Shown piece by piece: positions 10,233-19,155 of a stretch of DNA of 64,000 bases. Under the pieces are notes generated by a model. The model worked only from the letters and a program-made list of their open reading frames with translations, was not told where the DNA came from and did not search any database. The DNA lies in contig NZ_CABVPP010000015.1 of assembly GCF_902499075.1 (NCBI RefSeq), positions 1-64,000 of the forward strand, in the 5' to 3' direction. Numbering within the stretch: the first letter of the stretch is position 1; each line of letters starts with the position of its first letter. The translations under genes and the position numbers were made by a program. The DNA is from Burkholderia pseudomultivorans (GTDB lineage: Bacteria > Pseudomonadota > Gammaproteobacteria > Burkholderiales > Burkholderiaceae).

Positions 10233-11134
10233 TCAGTGCTGCGGCATCAGGTTCGCGCCACGACAGGCCGGCTCGGCCGCATTGCGGAACCCGAGCATCG
10301 TGAATCCGTTGCGCTCCTGGCGGATCAGTGCGTAACGCTTCGCAACCGTCTCCCCGGTCTTGCCCGTCAGATCGAGTTCTGACCTGATAGCGGTCCTTGC
10401 TGTCCGAGCAGCCGCGCACCGGGCCGTACGCGAACCCGATGTCGGGCGCCTTCATTTCCGTGTTGAACGACTGGCGGGCCTTCAGTGCGGCCGCCGCGGC
10501 CGAGGGTTCGCTCCATTCGCGCGCGAGCGCGTCGTCCGTCCGCCAGACGCGCGGGCCCCCGCCGGCCGCATAGCCGCGCTGCGGGTCGACGAACAGCAGG
10601 CGGTCGATGTCCTGCCGTTCGGGCCACGGAAGTCGCGTCCAGGTTCGTCCGCCATCGACGGATTTCCACAGCCGCGTGGTTTGCGGCGCATCGCCGGTCT
10701 GTCCCTCGGCCGACTTGTAATCGATCCACGACGTGCCGACGAACTGCACGGCCCAGTCCGTCGAGGTCCACCGCGCCGCATCCTGGCCCGGCTGACGGAA
10801 ACGACGTTGCATGCCGTCGTCGACGGTGCCGCGGAAGAAGCTGACGGCCATGCGATTCAGCAACTCGCCGGTATCGTTCATCCACGCTTCGGTCGGCTCG
10901 GCGCGCTGCAGGTGCTGCTGCTCGGGCAGCGACCTGAACGTCACCTCGGGCAGCGCGAGCGCGATGCTCATGATCTCGTTGCCCCTGACGCGGAAATTGC
11001 CGCCGCGATAGCGCGCATCGCCGGGCGCGAAGGTCGTGATCGTCTCCCGGTGCGTCGTCGTGCGGACGTATCCGCAGGTCGCGATCGCCAGCGCAACGAG
11101 GCCTGCGGCGAGCCATTTTCGGCGGTGATGGCAT
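10233..11134 (-). pseudogene. Frameshifted YCF48/sialidase-like beta-propeller gene
   Basis: Coding-quality protein is split over three frames. ATG 11134 starts MPSPPK; a +1 shift in the A4 run (T4 at 11116-11119 on the plus strand) is needed to enter WLAAGLVALAIATCGYVRTT, a lipoprotein-type signal. The main body runs through SVDGGRTWTRLPWPERQDID and DPQRGYAAGGGPRVWRTDD, with the Ser-x-Asp-x-Gly-x-Thr-W (Asp-box) motif of YCF48 and sialidase propellers. A second +1 shift at about 10380 is needed to pass from KDRYQV into ELDLTGKTGETVAKRYALI, which ends at a stop at 10233. The unshifted frames are long but have unnatural Arg-rich composition. Either the gene is inactivated or the assembly contains two indels. 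Confidence 0.78.
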
Positions 11135-11325
11135 GTCGGTTCGGCGGCGGTCGCCCGGGGCGTGTTCGTTCGAGGAGGGCGGATCGCGCGATGGTAACCG
11201 TTGCGGCGTGAAACGGCGTTCGTGTCCGAGGGGGCACGAATCGGATCGCAATGCGCGGGGGATTGGCTACAATCGTCGGCGTCCCGTCCGCATCATCGAC
11301 GTTTCCCCTTCGAGCCCCGCAAACG

Positions 11326-11781
11326 ATGAATGAACCGCGCGAACTGTTGACGGCCGCCGACATTGCGGCAATGGAGCCGGAGCGATCCGTGCATCCGCTG
11401 AACGAGCGTGCCGTCCGCCTGAAGCGATCGCCGGGCGACCGCACCGGACTGACGCAGCTCGGCTTCCATCTGATGACGCTGATGCCGGGGTGCGAGTCCA
11501 CCGAATATCACCGGCATCTCTACGCGGAAGAATGCGTGTACATCCTTTCCGGCACCGGTGTCGCGATCATCGACGGACAGACCTGCGCGATCGGCCCCGG
11601 AGACTTCATGGGGTTCCCGCGAGGCGGCGCGGCGCACACGATGCTGAATACCGGCGACGTTCCGCTCGTCTATATCGTCGCCGGCGACCGGCCGGAACAC
11701 GATGTATGCGACTACCCGAAGCAGGGCAAGCGCCTGTACAAGTCGGGGGCGAACAAGGCGTTCGTGAACCTGGACCGGTAG
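11326..11781 (+). CDS. Cupin domain protein
   Basis: This 151-aa protein is a single-domain cupin. The first cupin motif reads GCESTEYHRHLYAEECVYILSGTG, with metal-type ligands His-x-His and Glu; the second reads GPGDFMGFPRGGAAHTMLNTG, with its His. The C-terminal PEHDVCDYPKQGKRLYKSG resembles cupins annotated as sugar or oxalate-binding-like proteins, but the substrate cannot be told. ATG 11326 is used because the frame upstream lacks coding character. A TACAAT -10 at 11268 lies 52 bp ahead. The gene is monocistronic and convergent with moaC. Confidence 0.87.
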   Translation: MNEPRELLTAADIAAMEPERSVHPLNERAVRLKRSPGDRTGLTQLGFHLMTLMPGCESTEYHRHLYAEECVYILSGTGVAIIDGQTCAIGPGDFMGFPRGGAAHTMLNTGDVPLVYIVAGDRPEHDVCDYPKQGKRLYKSGANKAFVNLDR

Positions 11782-11854
11782 CCGTCAGCCGTCGATCCGC
11801 GAGGCCGCTCGCACCGCAAAGGCGCGCGACGGCCGGTCCGATCGAGGCAGCACC

Positions 11855-12340
11855 TCAACCCTCCGCCTTCCAGTCCCCCGACTTCCCGCCGCGCTTTTCC
11901 CTGACGCTCACGTCGGTGATCACCATTCCGCGATCGACCGCCTTGCACATGTCGTAGACGGTCAGCAGCCCGACCTGCACCGCGGTCAGCGCTTCCATCT
12001 CGACTCCGGTGCGCCCGAACGTCTCGACCTGCGCGACGCAGTGCACGCCGGGCAGCGTGTCGTCGAGTTCGAAGTCGACGGCCACGCGCGTCAGCGCGAG
12101 CGGATGGCACAGCGGAATGAGGTCGGCCGTGCGCTTGGCGCCCTGGATCGCCGCGATACGTGCGACGCCGAGCACGTCGCCTTTCTTTGCCTTGCCGTCG
12201 CGGATCAGCGCGAATGTCGCCGGCAGCATCCGGATCGTGCCGCGCGCCACCGCGATGCGCTGCGTTTCCTGCTTGCCGCCGACATCGACCATGTGCGCGT
12301 GGCCGGCGGCATCGAAATGGGTAAGTCCTGACATGTTCAT
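11855..12340 (-). CDS. moaC: Cyclic pyranopterin monophosphate synthase MoaC
   Basis: MoaC (161 aa) converts the MoaA product 3',8-cyclo-GTP into cyclic pyranopterin monophosphate in molybdenum cofactor synthesis. Family motifs are intact: [33 protein letters not shown], and the active-site segment [20 protein letters not shown] followed by CKAVDRG. The C-terminus has the standard [17 protein letters not shown] offers two Met; ATG 12340 is used. A TATGAT -10 on the minus strand is at 12436-12431. No other mo-cofactor gene adjoins it. Confidence 0.97.
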   Translation of the reverse strand: MNMSGLTHFDAAGHAHMVDVGGKQETQRIAVARGTIRMLPATFALIRDGKAKKGDVLGVARIAAIQGAKRTADLIPLCHPLALTRVAVDFELDDTLPGVHCVAQVETFGRTGVEMEALTAVQVGLLTVYDMCKAVDRGMVITDVSVREKRGGKSGDWKAEG

Positions 12341-12587
12341 GCTCCAGTGGAACTGTGCGGGCGCGCGACGCCTTCGCCGGGAAGCCGCCGGCGTGCGCCG
12401 CGATCTCGGCCGGGGTTTCGACGGGCGCCTATCATAGCAGCGGCGTGCGCGCCGCCGGGCGCGCAGATCGCGCGCGTGCGTCGCAGGACAGTCGCGGCGG
12501 CGCCGGTACAATGGCCACGATATTCCAATCAGACCAAACGCCGCGATCCGAGCCCGGCGCACGGGACGGCGTCGCATTCATCCTGCC

Positions 12588-14273
12588 ATGCGTGTCAAAC
12601 AGTTGCTTGCCCTGTCGCTGTCGGCGGCGCTCGCGCTGCCGCCGGACGGCTTCGCACAGGCGCCGCCGCTCGAGTCGGCGGGTGCCGGTTCCACGTCGAT
12701 TTCCACCGTGCCGTCCGGCATCGCGCCCGGCGTATTCGGCACCTACGGCGGCGCGGACAGCCGGTTCTCGGGCGCCGACGGCGCGTCGGCGCCCGCCGCG
12801 AGCCTGCGGGCGCCGCTGCGCGCGCTCGAGCTGCCGGACCTCGGCGACGGCTCCGGCGGCGCGATGACGCCGCAGGCCGAGCGCAAGCTTGGCGAGCGCG
12901 TGATGCGCGAGGTGCGGCGCGACCCCGACTATCTCGACGACTGGCTGGTGCGCGACTACCTGAACGGCGTCGCGAAGCAGCTCGCGGCCGCGGCTTCCGC
13001 ACGCTTCATCGGCGGCTATGCGCCGGACTTCGAACTGTTCCCGGTGCGCGATCCGCAGATCAACGCATTCTCGATGCCGGGCGGCTTCATCGGCATCAAC
13101 AGCGGGCTCGTCGTGACGACGCAGACGGAATCGGAACTCGCGTCGGTGATCGGCCACGAGATGGGCCACGTGCTGCAGCGGCACATCGCGCGGATGATCG
13201 GTGCGAACGAGAAGACCGGCTACACGGCGCTCGCGACGATGCTGCTCGGCGTGCTGGCGGGCGTGCTCGCGCGCAGCGGCGATCTCGGCAGCGCGATCGC
13301 GATGGGCGGGCAGGCGTATGCGGTCGACAACCAGTTGCGGTTCTCGCGCTCGGCCGAACGCGAGGCCGACCGCGTCGGCTTCCAGTTGCTCGCGGGCGCC
13401 GGCTACGACCCGTACGGGATGCCGGGCTTCTTCGAGCGGCTCGAACGCGCGTCGATGGGCGATGCGGGCGTGCCGGCCTATGCGCGCACCCACCCGCTGA
13501 CGGTCGAGCGGATCGCCGACATGGAAGACCGCGCGCGCCGCGCACCGTACCGGCAGCCGCGCCAGTCGTCCGAATACGGATTCGTGCGCGCGCGGCTGCG
13601 CATCCTGCAGAACCGCGCGCCGAACGACATCGCGGCCGAAGCGCACCGGATGCAGCTGGAAATCGACGAGCGCACGGCGCCGAACGTCGCGGCGAACGAG
13701 TACGGCATCGCGCTCGCGAACACGCTGCTCGGCCAATACGACGCGGCCGGCCAGGCGCTGGCTGCGGCGCGCGCCGCGTTCGATGCGCGCGAGCGCCGCG
13801 AAGGCGAATCGGCGACCAGCTCGCCGAGCCTCGACGTGCTCGCCGCGAGCCTCGCGCGCCGCGCCGGGCGAACCGACGACGCGGTGCGGCTTGCGGCGCT
13901 CGCGCAGCGGCGCTGGCCGGCGTCGCATGCGGCGATCGTCGCGCATCTGCAGGCGCTGATCGCCGCGCGCCGCTTCGCCGAAGCGCAGACGCTCGCCCGT
14001 GCGCAGGCGAAGGCCGACCCCGAGCAGCCGGACTGGTGGGACTACCTCGCGAAGGCGAGCGACGGCAAGGGCGACGTGCTGGCGCGGCGCCGCGCGCTCG
14101 CGGAAAAGCTCGCGCTCGACGGTGCGTGGCCGTCGGCGATTCGCCAGTTGAAGGAGGCGCGCGACGCGAAGGACGTGTCGTTCTACGAGCAGTCGATGAT
14201 CGGCGCCCGGCTGCTGGAATTCGAGGCGCGCTACAAGGAAGAGCGCGACGACGAGAAGAACGGCCGCGGCTAG
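12588..14273 (+). CDS. bepA: M48-family periplasmic metalloprotease with TPR-like C-terminus (BepA/YfgC type)
   Basis: This 561-aa protein begins with a Sec signal peptide (MRVKQLLALSLSAALALPP...AQA). The zinc-protease motif HEMGH is at residues 190-194 and the third ligand Glu259 is in EREADRVGF. A hydrophobic loop (TMLLGVLAGVLA) lies between them. The C-terminal roughly 230 residues are Ala-rich helical repeats (NTLLGQYDAAGQALAAARAA and others), as in the TPR domain of BepA, which handles outer-membrane assembly intermediates such as LptD. A TACAAT -10 at 12507 is upstream. It is divergent from moaC. Family placement is firm; the exact BepA function is inferred. Confidence 0.92.
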   Translation: MRVKQLLALSLSAALALPPDGFAQAPPLESAGAGSTSISTVPSGIAPGVFGTYGGADSRFSGADGASAPAASLRAPLRALELPDLGDGSGGAMTPQAERKLGERVMREVRRDPDYLDDWLVRDYLNGVAKQLAAAASARFIGGYAPDFELFPVRDPQINAFSMPGGFIGINSGLVVTTQTESELASVIGHEMGHVLQRHIARMIGANEKTGYTALATMLLGVLAGVLARSGDLGSAIAMGGQAYAVDNQLRFSRSAEREADRVGFQLLAGAGYDPYGMPGFFERLERASMGDAGVPAYARTHPLTVERIADMEDRARRAPYRQPRQSSEYGFVRARLRILQNRAPNDIAAEAHRMQLEIDERTAPNVAANEYGIALANTLLGQYDAAGQALAAARAAFDARERREGESATSSPSLDVLAASLARRAGRTDDAVRLAALAQRRWPASHAAIVAHLQALIAARRFAEAQTLARAQAKADPEQPDWWDYLAKASDGKGDVLARRRALAEKLALDGAWPSAIRQLKEARDAKDVSFYEQSMIGARLLEFEARYKEERDDEKNGRG

Positions 14274-14406
14274 CGGCGGGCGGCAAGCCCGTCAGGGAAG
14301 CACGATGCGCATGTCGACTGCCGCCGGCTGAAGGGAGCCCGCCGGACACGGTGCCCGACGCATTCGTCCGGCTGCGCCGCGCGATACGCGATCGATCCGC
14401 CCGCTG

Positions 14407-14994
14407 TCAGCAGGTGTCGTCGCCCGCTTCGTGCGCGCGCTTCGCCGGACTGGTGACGAACCCGAACCGCGCCGGCACGTCGACGCCGGCGATATGGCCG
14501 AGCGGCAGCGTGCGATCGTCGCGCCAGCGCAGCACGGGCGGCGTCGCGTCGAGGTCCGCGTGATCGGCGAACAAGCCGAGATCGTGATCGTGCAGCGCGG
14601 CGACGCGCGGCGGCGTGCCTGCGTCGGCGAACAGCACGCCGCCCGCATCGTCGAGCCACACTGCATCGGGCTCGAACGGCGCGCCCGTATGGTCGGCGAG
14701 CGACAGCCGTCCGTCGCGCTCGGCGAGCCGGACGATCCACGGCGTATACGCGAGCTCGACATACACGCGCTGCGGGCCGTTCTGGAAAAACCACTGGCCG
14801 AGCGCGTCGCATTCGTAGTTGCGGCCGATGAACGCGTTCAGCGCCGCGTGCCGGATCGGCGAGCCGAGTTCGCCGGCGGCCTGCGCGGCGTCGTCGCGCA
14901 GCCGCCATTCGCCGCGCCGGTCGAGCAGCAGCCAGCCGGTGCAGTGCGGGACGTTCGGCCACTTCGCGAGCGCCTGTCTGACGATTTCATCCAT
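14407..14994 (-). CDS. Conserved hypothetical protein downstream of the YheT-like hydrolase
   Basis: This 195-aa soluble protein starts MDEIVRQALAKWPNVPHCTG and contains FIGRNYECDALGQWFFQNGPQRVYVE and TPWIVRLAERDG. The sequence pattern looks conserved and enzyme-like but I cannot name a function; it resembles a small family known only as a domain of unknown function in betaproteobacteria. Its start overlaps the end of the yheT-like gene by 8 bp, so the two are translationally coupled. It is the last gene of the minus-strand run that starts at ilvE, and is convergent with the M48 protease gene. Confidence 0.85.
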   Translation of the reverse strand: MDEIVRQALAKWPNVPHCTGWLLLDRRGEWRLRDDAAQAAGELGSPIRHAALNAFIGRNYECDALGQWFFQNGPQRVYVELAYTPWIVRLAERDGRLSLADHTGAPFEPDAVWLDDAGGVLFADAGTPPRVAALHDHDLGLFADHADLDATPPVLRWRDDRTLPLGHIAGVDVPARFGFVTSPAKRAHEAGDDTC

Positions 14995-16024
14995 GGTCGA
15001 CGAATTTCGAGCAATAGCCGAACACCCGCGCCGACAGCCAGTCGAGGCGGCCGGGGAACGGCCCGGTCATGAATCCCGCGTGGCCGCCGTGCGCGGGCTG
15101 GTCGAGCTCGACGGCCGGCGACACGTCGGCCGGGCCGGGCAGCGCCCACTCGGGCAGGAACGGATCGTTGCGGGCGTTGAGGATCAGCGTCGGCACGTCG
15201 ATCGCGGGCAGCAGCGGACGCGTGGTCGCCTGCGTCCAGTAGTCGTCCGCGTCGGCGAAGCCGTGCAGCGGCGCGGTCACGACCTCGTCGAAGTCGCGCA
15301 TCGTCACCGCGTGCAGCATCGCATCGCGATCGAACAGCCCCGGATACTGGACCAGCTTCGCGAGCGCCTTGCGCTTCAGCGTCTTCAGGAAGCTGCGCGT
15401 ATAGATCATCGAGAAGCCCTGCGACAGCGCGCGGCCGCCCGCGTGGACGTCGATCGGCGTCGAGATCGCGGCGGCCGCGCGCACGATCGACGTGTCGCTG
15501 CGGTGCTCGCCGAGCCAGCGCAGCAGCACGTTGCCGCCGAGCGACACGCCGGCCGCGAGCAGCGGCCCGCGATGCTGTGCGGCGAGCCGGTGCAGGATCC
15601 AGTCGACTTCGGCGCTGTCCGCGAGGTGGTAGAAGCGCGGCAGGCGATTGATCTCGCCGCTGCAACTGCGGAAGTGCGGCACCACGCCATGCCAGCCTTT
15701 CGCGCGCGCGGCGGCCATCATCGCGAGTGCGTAGTGCGAGCCGGAGCTGCCCTCGAGGCCGTGGAACAGCACGAACAGCGGCGCATCGGGCGGCGGCGCC
15801 GCGCTGTCGAGGTGCGCGATCCAGTCGAGGTCGATGAAGTCGTGGTCGGGGGTTTCCCATCGCTCGCGGCGATACGCGACGACGGGACGCCGCGCGAACA
15901 GCGCGGGCACGATGGTCTGCGCATGGCTGCTCGGCAGCCAGCGCGGCGCGCGATAGCGCAGGATGTCGTCGTCTGGGGCGCGAGCCCCGTCCAGCGGCGA
16001 TGTGGGCGGAGAAGCCGTACTCAT
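14987..16024 (-). CDS. YheT-family alpha/beta hydrolase
   Basis: This 345-aa protein belongs to the YheT/ABHD1-3 group. The N-terminus RAPRWLPSSHAQTIVPALF is the family signature. The oxyanion segment FVLFHGLEGSSGSHYA, the nucleophile elbow AAGVSLGGNVLLRWLG (Ser near residue 160) and a late Asp/His pair (NARNDPFLPEWALP; AHGGHAGF) complete the catalytic triad. The substrate is unknown; esterase activity has been reported for relatives. The start ATG 16024 gives the normal N-terminus. It lies 26 bp after the SnoaL-like gene and overlaps the following gene, so all three are probably cotranscribed. Confidence 0.93.
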   Translation of the reverse strand: MSTASPPTSPLDGARAPDDDILRYRAPRWLPSSHAQTIVPALFARRPVVAYRRERWETPDHDFIDLDWIAHLDSAAPPPDAPLFVLFHGLEGSSGSHYALAMMAAARAKGWHGVVPHFRSCSGEINRLPRFYHLADSAEVDWILHRLAAQHRGPLLAAGVSLGGNVLLRWLGEHRSDTSIVRAAAAISTPIDVHAGGRALSQGFSMIYTRSFLKTLKRKALAKLVQYPGLFDRDAMLHAVTMRDFDEVVTAPLHGFADADDYWTQATTRPLLPAIDVPTLILNARNDPFLPEWALPGPADVSPAVELDQPAHGGHAGFMTGPFPGRLDWLSARVFGYCSKFVDHG

Positions 16025-16050
16025 GATCGCCCCGCGTTCTTCGTGTTCCG

Positions 16051-16497
16051 TCAGTGCAGCGGGCCCTGCCCGTGACGGATCTTGGCGGCGAACTGCCCGG
16101 CCGCCTGTTCGGGAATCGGGCTCGCGTGGATATGCGCGATGCGCCATTCGCCGCGTTCGTGGATCATCACGTACGTCGCGAAAACCATATCCGGATCGGC
16201 CGTCAGGTCGGCCTGCTGATGCGCTTCTGCGATCGTGTAGACGACCGTGCCGAGGCTGTCGTACACGCGGATGTCGAGCGGCTCGATCGTCACCGGCCGC
16301 GTCGCGAGCCGGCTCGCCAGCCCGCTGCGGATCTGGTCGAGGCCGTGCAGATGCTCGCCGTCCGCCCACACGCAGCTGGCGAAATCCTCGTCGATCCACA
16401 ACGCCAGCAGCGCGTCGAGATTGGCATCGGCGACGGCCTGGTAGAAGGCGTTCAGCGTATCGGCGGCAGCTTCGAAAAGGCGGGCAAAACGTGGCAT
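16051..16497 (-). CDS. SnoaL/NTF2-like protein (YybH type)
   Basis: This 148-aa protein has the NTF2-like alpha+beta cone fold pattern. An N-terminal helix contains TLNAFYQAVADANLDALLALW; then come DEDFASCVWADGEHLHGLDQI and a C-terminal strand set VVYTIAEAHQQ, ATYVMIHERGEWRIAHIHAS. Such proteins act as small-molecule isomerases or as ligand-binding stress proteins; nothing in the sequence fixes which. ATG 16497 is chosen because upstream codons in frame lack coding character. It lies between waaF and the YheT-like gene on the same strand. Confidence 0.87.
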   Translation of the reverse strand: MPRFARLFEAAADTLNAFYQAVADANLDALLALWIDEDFASCVWADGEHLHGLDQIRSGLASRLATRPVTIEPLDIRVYDSLGTVVYTIAEAHQQADLTADPDMVFATYVMIHERGEWRIAHIHASPIPEQAAGQFAAKIRHGQGPLH

Positions 16498-16612
16498 CGG
16501 GGTTGTCTCTCGCGCGCGTCGCGCGCCGTATTCAGCGCAGCGGCCCGGATCGGGCCGCCGCACACCGGTGAATCGGATTGCCCGGCGCGCCGTGCGACGC
16601 CGCCGGTCAAGG

Positions 16613-17650
16613 TCAGCGCTGCCCGACGAGCATGCCGCGCAAATCGCCGAATACCTGTTCCGGGCCGAGTTCGCGCAGGCACTTCAGGTGGCCGAGCGGG
16701 CACTCGCGTTCGAAGCAGGGACTGCATTCGAGATGCAGCCATTGTACCTTCGCCAGGTCCGACAGCGGAGGGGTGTGGCGCGGATCGGTCGATCCGTACA
16801 GCGCGACGAGCGGCCGGCGCAGCGCGGCCGCGACGTGCATCAGCCCCGAATCGTTGGTCACGACCGCGTTCGCGCGCGCGATCAGCGCGCACGCCTCGGA
16901 CAGCGAGGTCTGTCCGCACAGGTTGCGCACGTTCGGCGCGTGGTCGGCGATCGCCTGCGCGGCGGCCGCGTCCTTCTGCGAGCCGAGCGCGACGATCTGC
17001 GTATACGGGAACGACTGGTGGACGATCGTCGCGAGCGACGCGAAATGCTCGGGCGGCCAGCGCTTGGCCGGGCCGTATTCCGCGCCGGGGCAGAACACCA
17101 CCAGCGGCTTGCGCGTGTCGAGGTTGAAGCGCGCGGACACGCGCGCCGTCTCGTTCAGGTCGGCGTCGAGGCGCGGCGGCGGCAGCGTCTTCATCGACTC
17201 CGGCAGCTTCGCGCCCGGCGCATACGCGAGCGCTGCGTAGTGCGTCGTCATCGGCGGCCGTTCGCCCGACTTGGTCGGGTTCGCGTGCCGCACGTTGAGC
17301 AAGCCGTAGCGGTGCTCGCCCGTGTAGCCGATCCGCAGCGGGATGTTCGCGAGCCAAGGGATCACCGCCGACTTCAGCGAGTTCGGCAGCACGTAGGCCG
17401 CGTCGTAGCCGACGTCGCGCAGGTCGCTCGCGAGCTGCCAGCGACGCAGCAGCTGCAGCTTGCCGTGCGCGAGGTCGGTCGCGTAGACATCGTGGATCTC
17501 CGGCATCCGCTCGAGCACCGGCGCGACCCAGGTGGGCGCGACGGCATCGATCGCGATGCGGGGATGGAGTTTCTTCAGCAGCGCAAAGAGCGGCTGCGCC
17601 ATCAATGCGTCACCGATCCAGTTCGGTGCGATAACCAGCGCTCGACGCAT
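16613..17650 (-). CDS. waaF: ADP-heptose:LPS heptosyltransferase II (WaaF)
   Basis: WaaF (345 aa) adds the second L-glycero-D-manno-heptose to the lipopolysaccharide inner core. This GT9 family protein begins MRRALVIAPNWIGDALMAQP, with the N-terminal acceptor-side fold. The C-terminal ADP-heptose site includes FCPGAEYGPAKRWPPEHFA, LCGQTSLSEACALI and NDSGLMHVAAALRRPLVALYGSTDP. The C-terminal CSPCFERECPLGHLKC holds four clustered Cys, commonly seen in WaaF. It is embedded in a minus-strand operon with ilvE rather than in an LPS cluster. Start ATG 17650. Confidence 0.96.
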   Translation of the reverse strand: MRRALVIAPNWIGDALMAQPLFALLKKLHPRIAIDAVAPTWVAPVLERMPEIHDVYATDLAHGKLQLLRRWQLASDLRDVGYDAAYVLPNSLKSAVIPWLANIPLRIGYTGEHRYGLLNVRHANPTKSGERPPMTTHYAALAYAPGAKLPESMKTLPPPRLDADLNETARVSARFNLDTRKPLVVFCPGAEYGPAKRWPPEHFASLATIVHQSFPYTQIVALGSQKDAAAAQAIADHAPNVRNLCGQTSLSEACALIARANAVVTNDSGLMHVAAALRRPLVALYGSTDPRHTPPLSDLAKVQWLHLECSPCFERECPLGHLKCLRELGPEQVFGDLRGMLVGQR

Positions 17651-17791
17651 CAGGTCGATTTCCGATGTCGTAATGAAGCACGGCGCGCAGGCGCCGCGTT
17701 CGGGTTGCCAGAATGGGGAAAGGGCGGCACGCCGGGCTTCCGGCTGCGCCGCCTCTCAGGGGGGCGGGCCGGCGGACCCGGCCGCACGGGC

Positions 17792-17986
17792 TCAGTGGCC
17801 CTTGACCACCTCGCCGTCGCGCAGCTTGTAGCGCGTGCCGCAGTACGGGCAGCGCGCCTCGCCGTGCGACACGTCGATGAACACGCGCGGGTGCGCGCTC
17901 CAGCGCGCCATGGCCGGGTTCGGGCAGTAGGCGGGAAGGTCCTTTGCCGTTAGCTCGACCAACGGCATTTCCTTGATTTCACTCAT
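17792..17986 (-). CDS. Small zinc-finger protein (NDUFS6/zf-CHCC-like)
   Basis: This 64-aa protein has a metal-binding motif near its end: Cys21, His39 or His41 and CPYCG (Cys47, Cys50), followed by TRYKLRDGEVVKGH. The pattern C-x(n)-H-x(n)-C-x2-C is the zf-CHCC family, also found in the accessory subunit NDUFS6 of complex I. In proteobacteria the gene commonly sits directly after ilvE, as here (50 bp downstream, same strand). Function is unknown; a role in folding or stability of a partner through zinc is a guess. ATG 17986 has a weak AGA-rich Shine-Dalgarno. Confidence 0.9.
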   Translation of the reverse strand: MSEIKEMPLVELTAKDLPAYCPNPAMARWSAHPRVFIDVSHGEARCPYCGTRYKLRDGEVVKGH

Positions 17987-18036
17987 GAGACTTTCTCTTA
18001 TCACTCTTTTGTGGGGCGGTCGGTCGCGCGGTGCGC

Positions 18037-18960
18037 TCAGACCTTCGTCAGCCAGTGCGCGTACTTCGCATTCTTGCCCGACACGATATCGAAAAACGCC
18101 GACTGCAGCTTTTCGGTGATCGGGCCGCGCGCGCCGCTGCCGATCGTGCGATTGTCGAGCTCGCGGATCGGCGTGACTTCGGCGGCCGTGCCGGTGAAGA
18201 ACGCTTCGTCTGCCGTGTAGACCTCGTCGCGCGTGATGCGCTTCTCGATCACCTCGATGCCGGCGTCGCGCGCGAGCGTGATGACGGTGTCGCGCGTGAT
18301 GCCGTCGAGGCACGATGCGAGGTCGGGCGTGTAGACCTTGCCGTTGTTCACGAGGAAGAAGTTCTCGCCGGAGCCTTCGGACACGTAGCCGTCGACGTCG
18401 AGCAGCAGCGCTTCGTCGTAGCCGTCGGCCGTCGCTTCCTGGTTCGCGAGGATCGAGTTCACGTACCAGCCCGACGCCTTCGCGCGGACCATCGACACGT
18501 TCACGTGGTGGCGCGTGAACGACGAGGTCTTCACGCGGATGCCCTTCGCGAGGCCGTCCTCGCCGAGGTACGCGCCCCACGGCCACGCGGCGATCGCGAC
18601 GTGGATCGTGTTGCCCTTGGCCGACACGCCGAGCTTTTCCGAGCCGACCCAGATGATCGGGCGCAGGTAGCACGACTCGAGCTTGTTCTCGCGCACGACC
18701 GCGCACTGCGCGGCTTCGAGCGTTTCCTGGTCGAACGGCACGTCCATCTGGAAGATCTTCGCGGAGTTCAGCAGGCGCTTCGTGTGCTCGTGCAGGCGGA
18801 AGATCGCGGTGCTGCCGTCGGCCGTCTGGTATGCGCGCACGCCCTCGAAGACGCCCATGCCGTAGTGCAGCGTATGGGTCAGGACGTGGATCGTGGCGTC
18901 GCGCCAGTCGATCAGCTTGCCGTCCATCCAGATCTTGCCGTCGCGGTCGGCCATTGACAT
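18037..18960 (-). CDS. ilvE: Branched-chain amino acid aminotransferase
   Basis: IlvE (307 aa) is a class IV PLP aminotransferase that makes and breaks down leucine, isoleucine and valine. Seen motifs are THTLHYGMGVFEGVRAY (phosphate/substrate loop), the PLP Lys in MVRAKASGWYVNSILANQEA (near residue 160), EGSGENFFLV and FFTGTAAEVTPI. MSMADRDGK has Met at 18960 and 18954; ATG 18960 is preceded at proper distance by AGGAGA. It heads a minus-strand operon into waaF. The divergent azlCD pair encodes branched-chain amino acid export, so the intergenic region may be a shared control point. Confidence 0.97.
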   Translation of the reverse strand: MSMADRDGKIWMDGKLIDWRDATIHVLTHTLHYGMGVFEGVRAYQTADGSTAIFRLHEHTKRLLNSAKIFQMDVPFDQETLEAAQCAVVRENKLESCYLRPIIWVGSEKLGVSAKGNTIHVAIAAWPWGAYLGEDGLAKGIRVKTSSFTRHHVNVSMVRAKASGWYVNSILANQEATADGYDEALLLDVDGYVSEGSGENFFLVNNGKVYTPDLASCLDGITRDTVITLARDAGIEVIEKRITRDEVYTADEAFFTGTAAEVTPIRELDNRTIGSGARGPITEKLQSAFFDIVSGKNAKYAHWLTKV

Positions 18961-19011
18961 AGGATTCTCCTGGGATGCGGTTGTGTGCAGCGTTGAGCCG
19001 GAAAGACGCAT

Positions 19012-19067
19012 ATTTTAGCGTCATTTGGCGGGAACCCGGTCGGTCGGCGCGGGGCCGGCGCTATAAT
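19012..19067. promoter_or_regulatory. Back-to-back -10 elements for ilvE and azlC
   Basis: A perfect TATAAT is at 19062-19067 on the plus strand, 89 bp before azlC. On the minus strand TAAAAT (ATTTTA at 19012-19017) lies 52 bp before ilvE. Neither has a good -35, which suggests activator-dependent promoters. The two point away from each other within about 55 bp. Confidence 0.5.
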
Positions 19068-19155
19068 CGTCCGGCACCGATTCCAATAACGACGGGCCGT
19101 GCCGGCAGGAGGCGCCGGGGCCCCGACGAACCGCCCGCCGCGGCCCCGCTTTCCG

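Noticed and set aside
10105-10971. A 288-codon minus-strand frame taken as an intact gene
   Set aside because: Its first two thirds are good protein, but the last third has unnatural Arg/Gly composition and the true continuation is in another frame, so it was merged into the pseudogene.
11855-12588. A molybdenum cofactor riboswitch ahead of moaC
   Set aside because: The minus-strand leader before moaC is only about 90 nt from the likely -10 and shows no conserved Moco RNA features that I could recognise.
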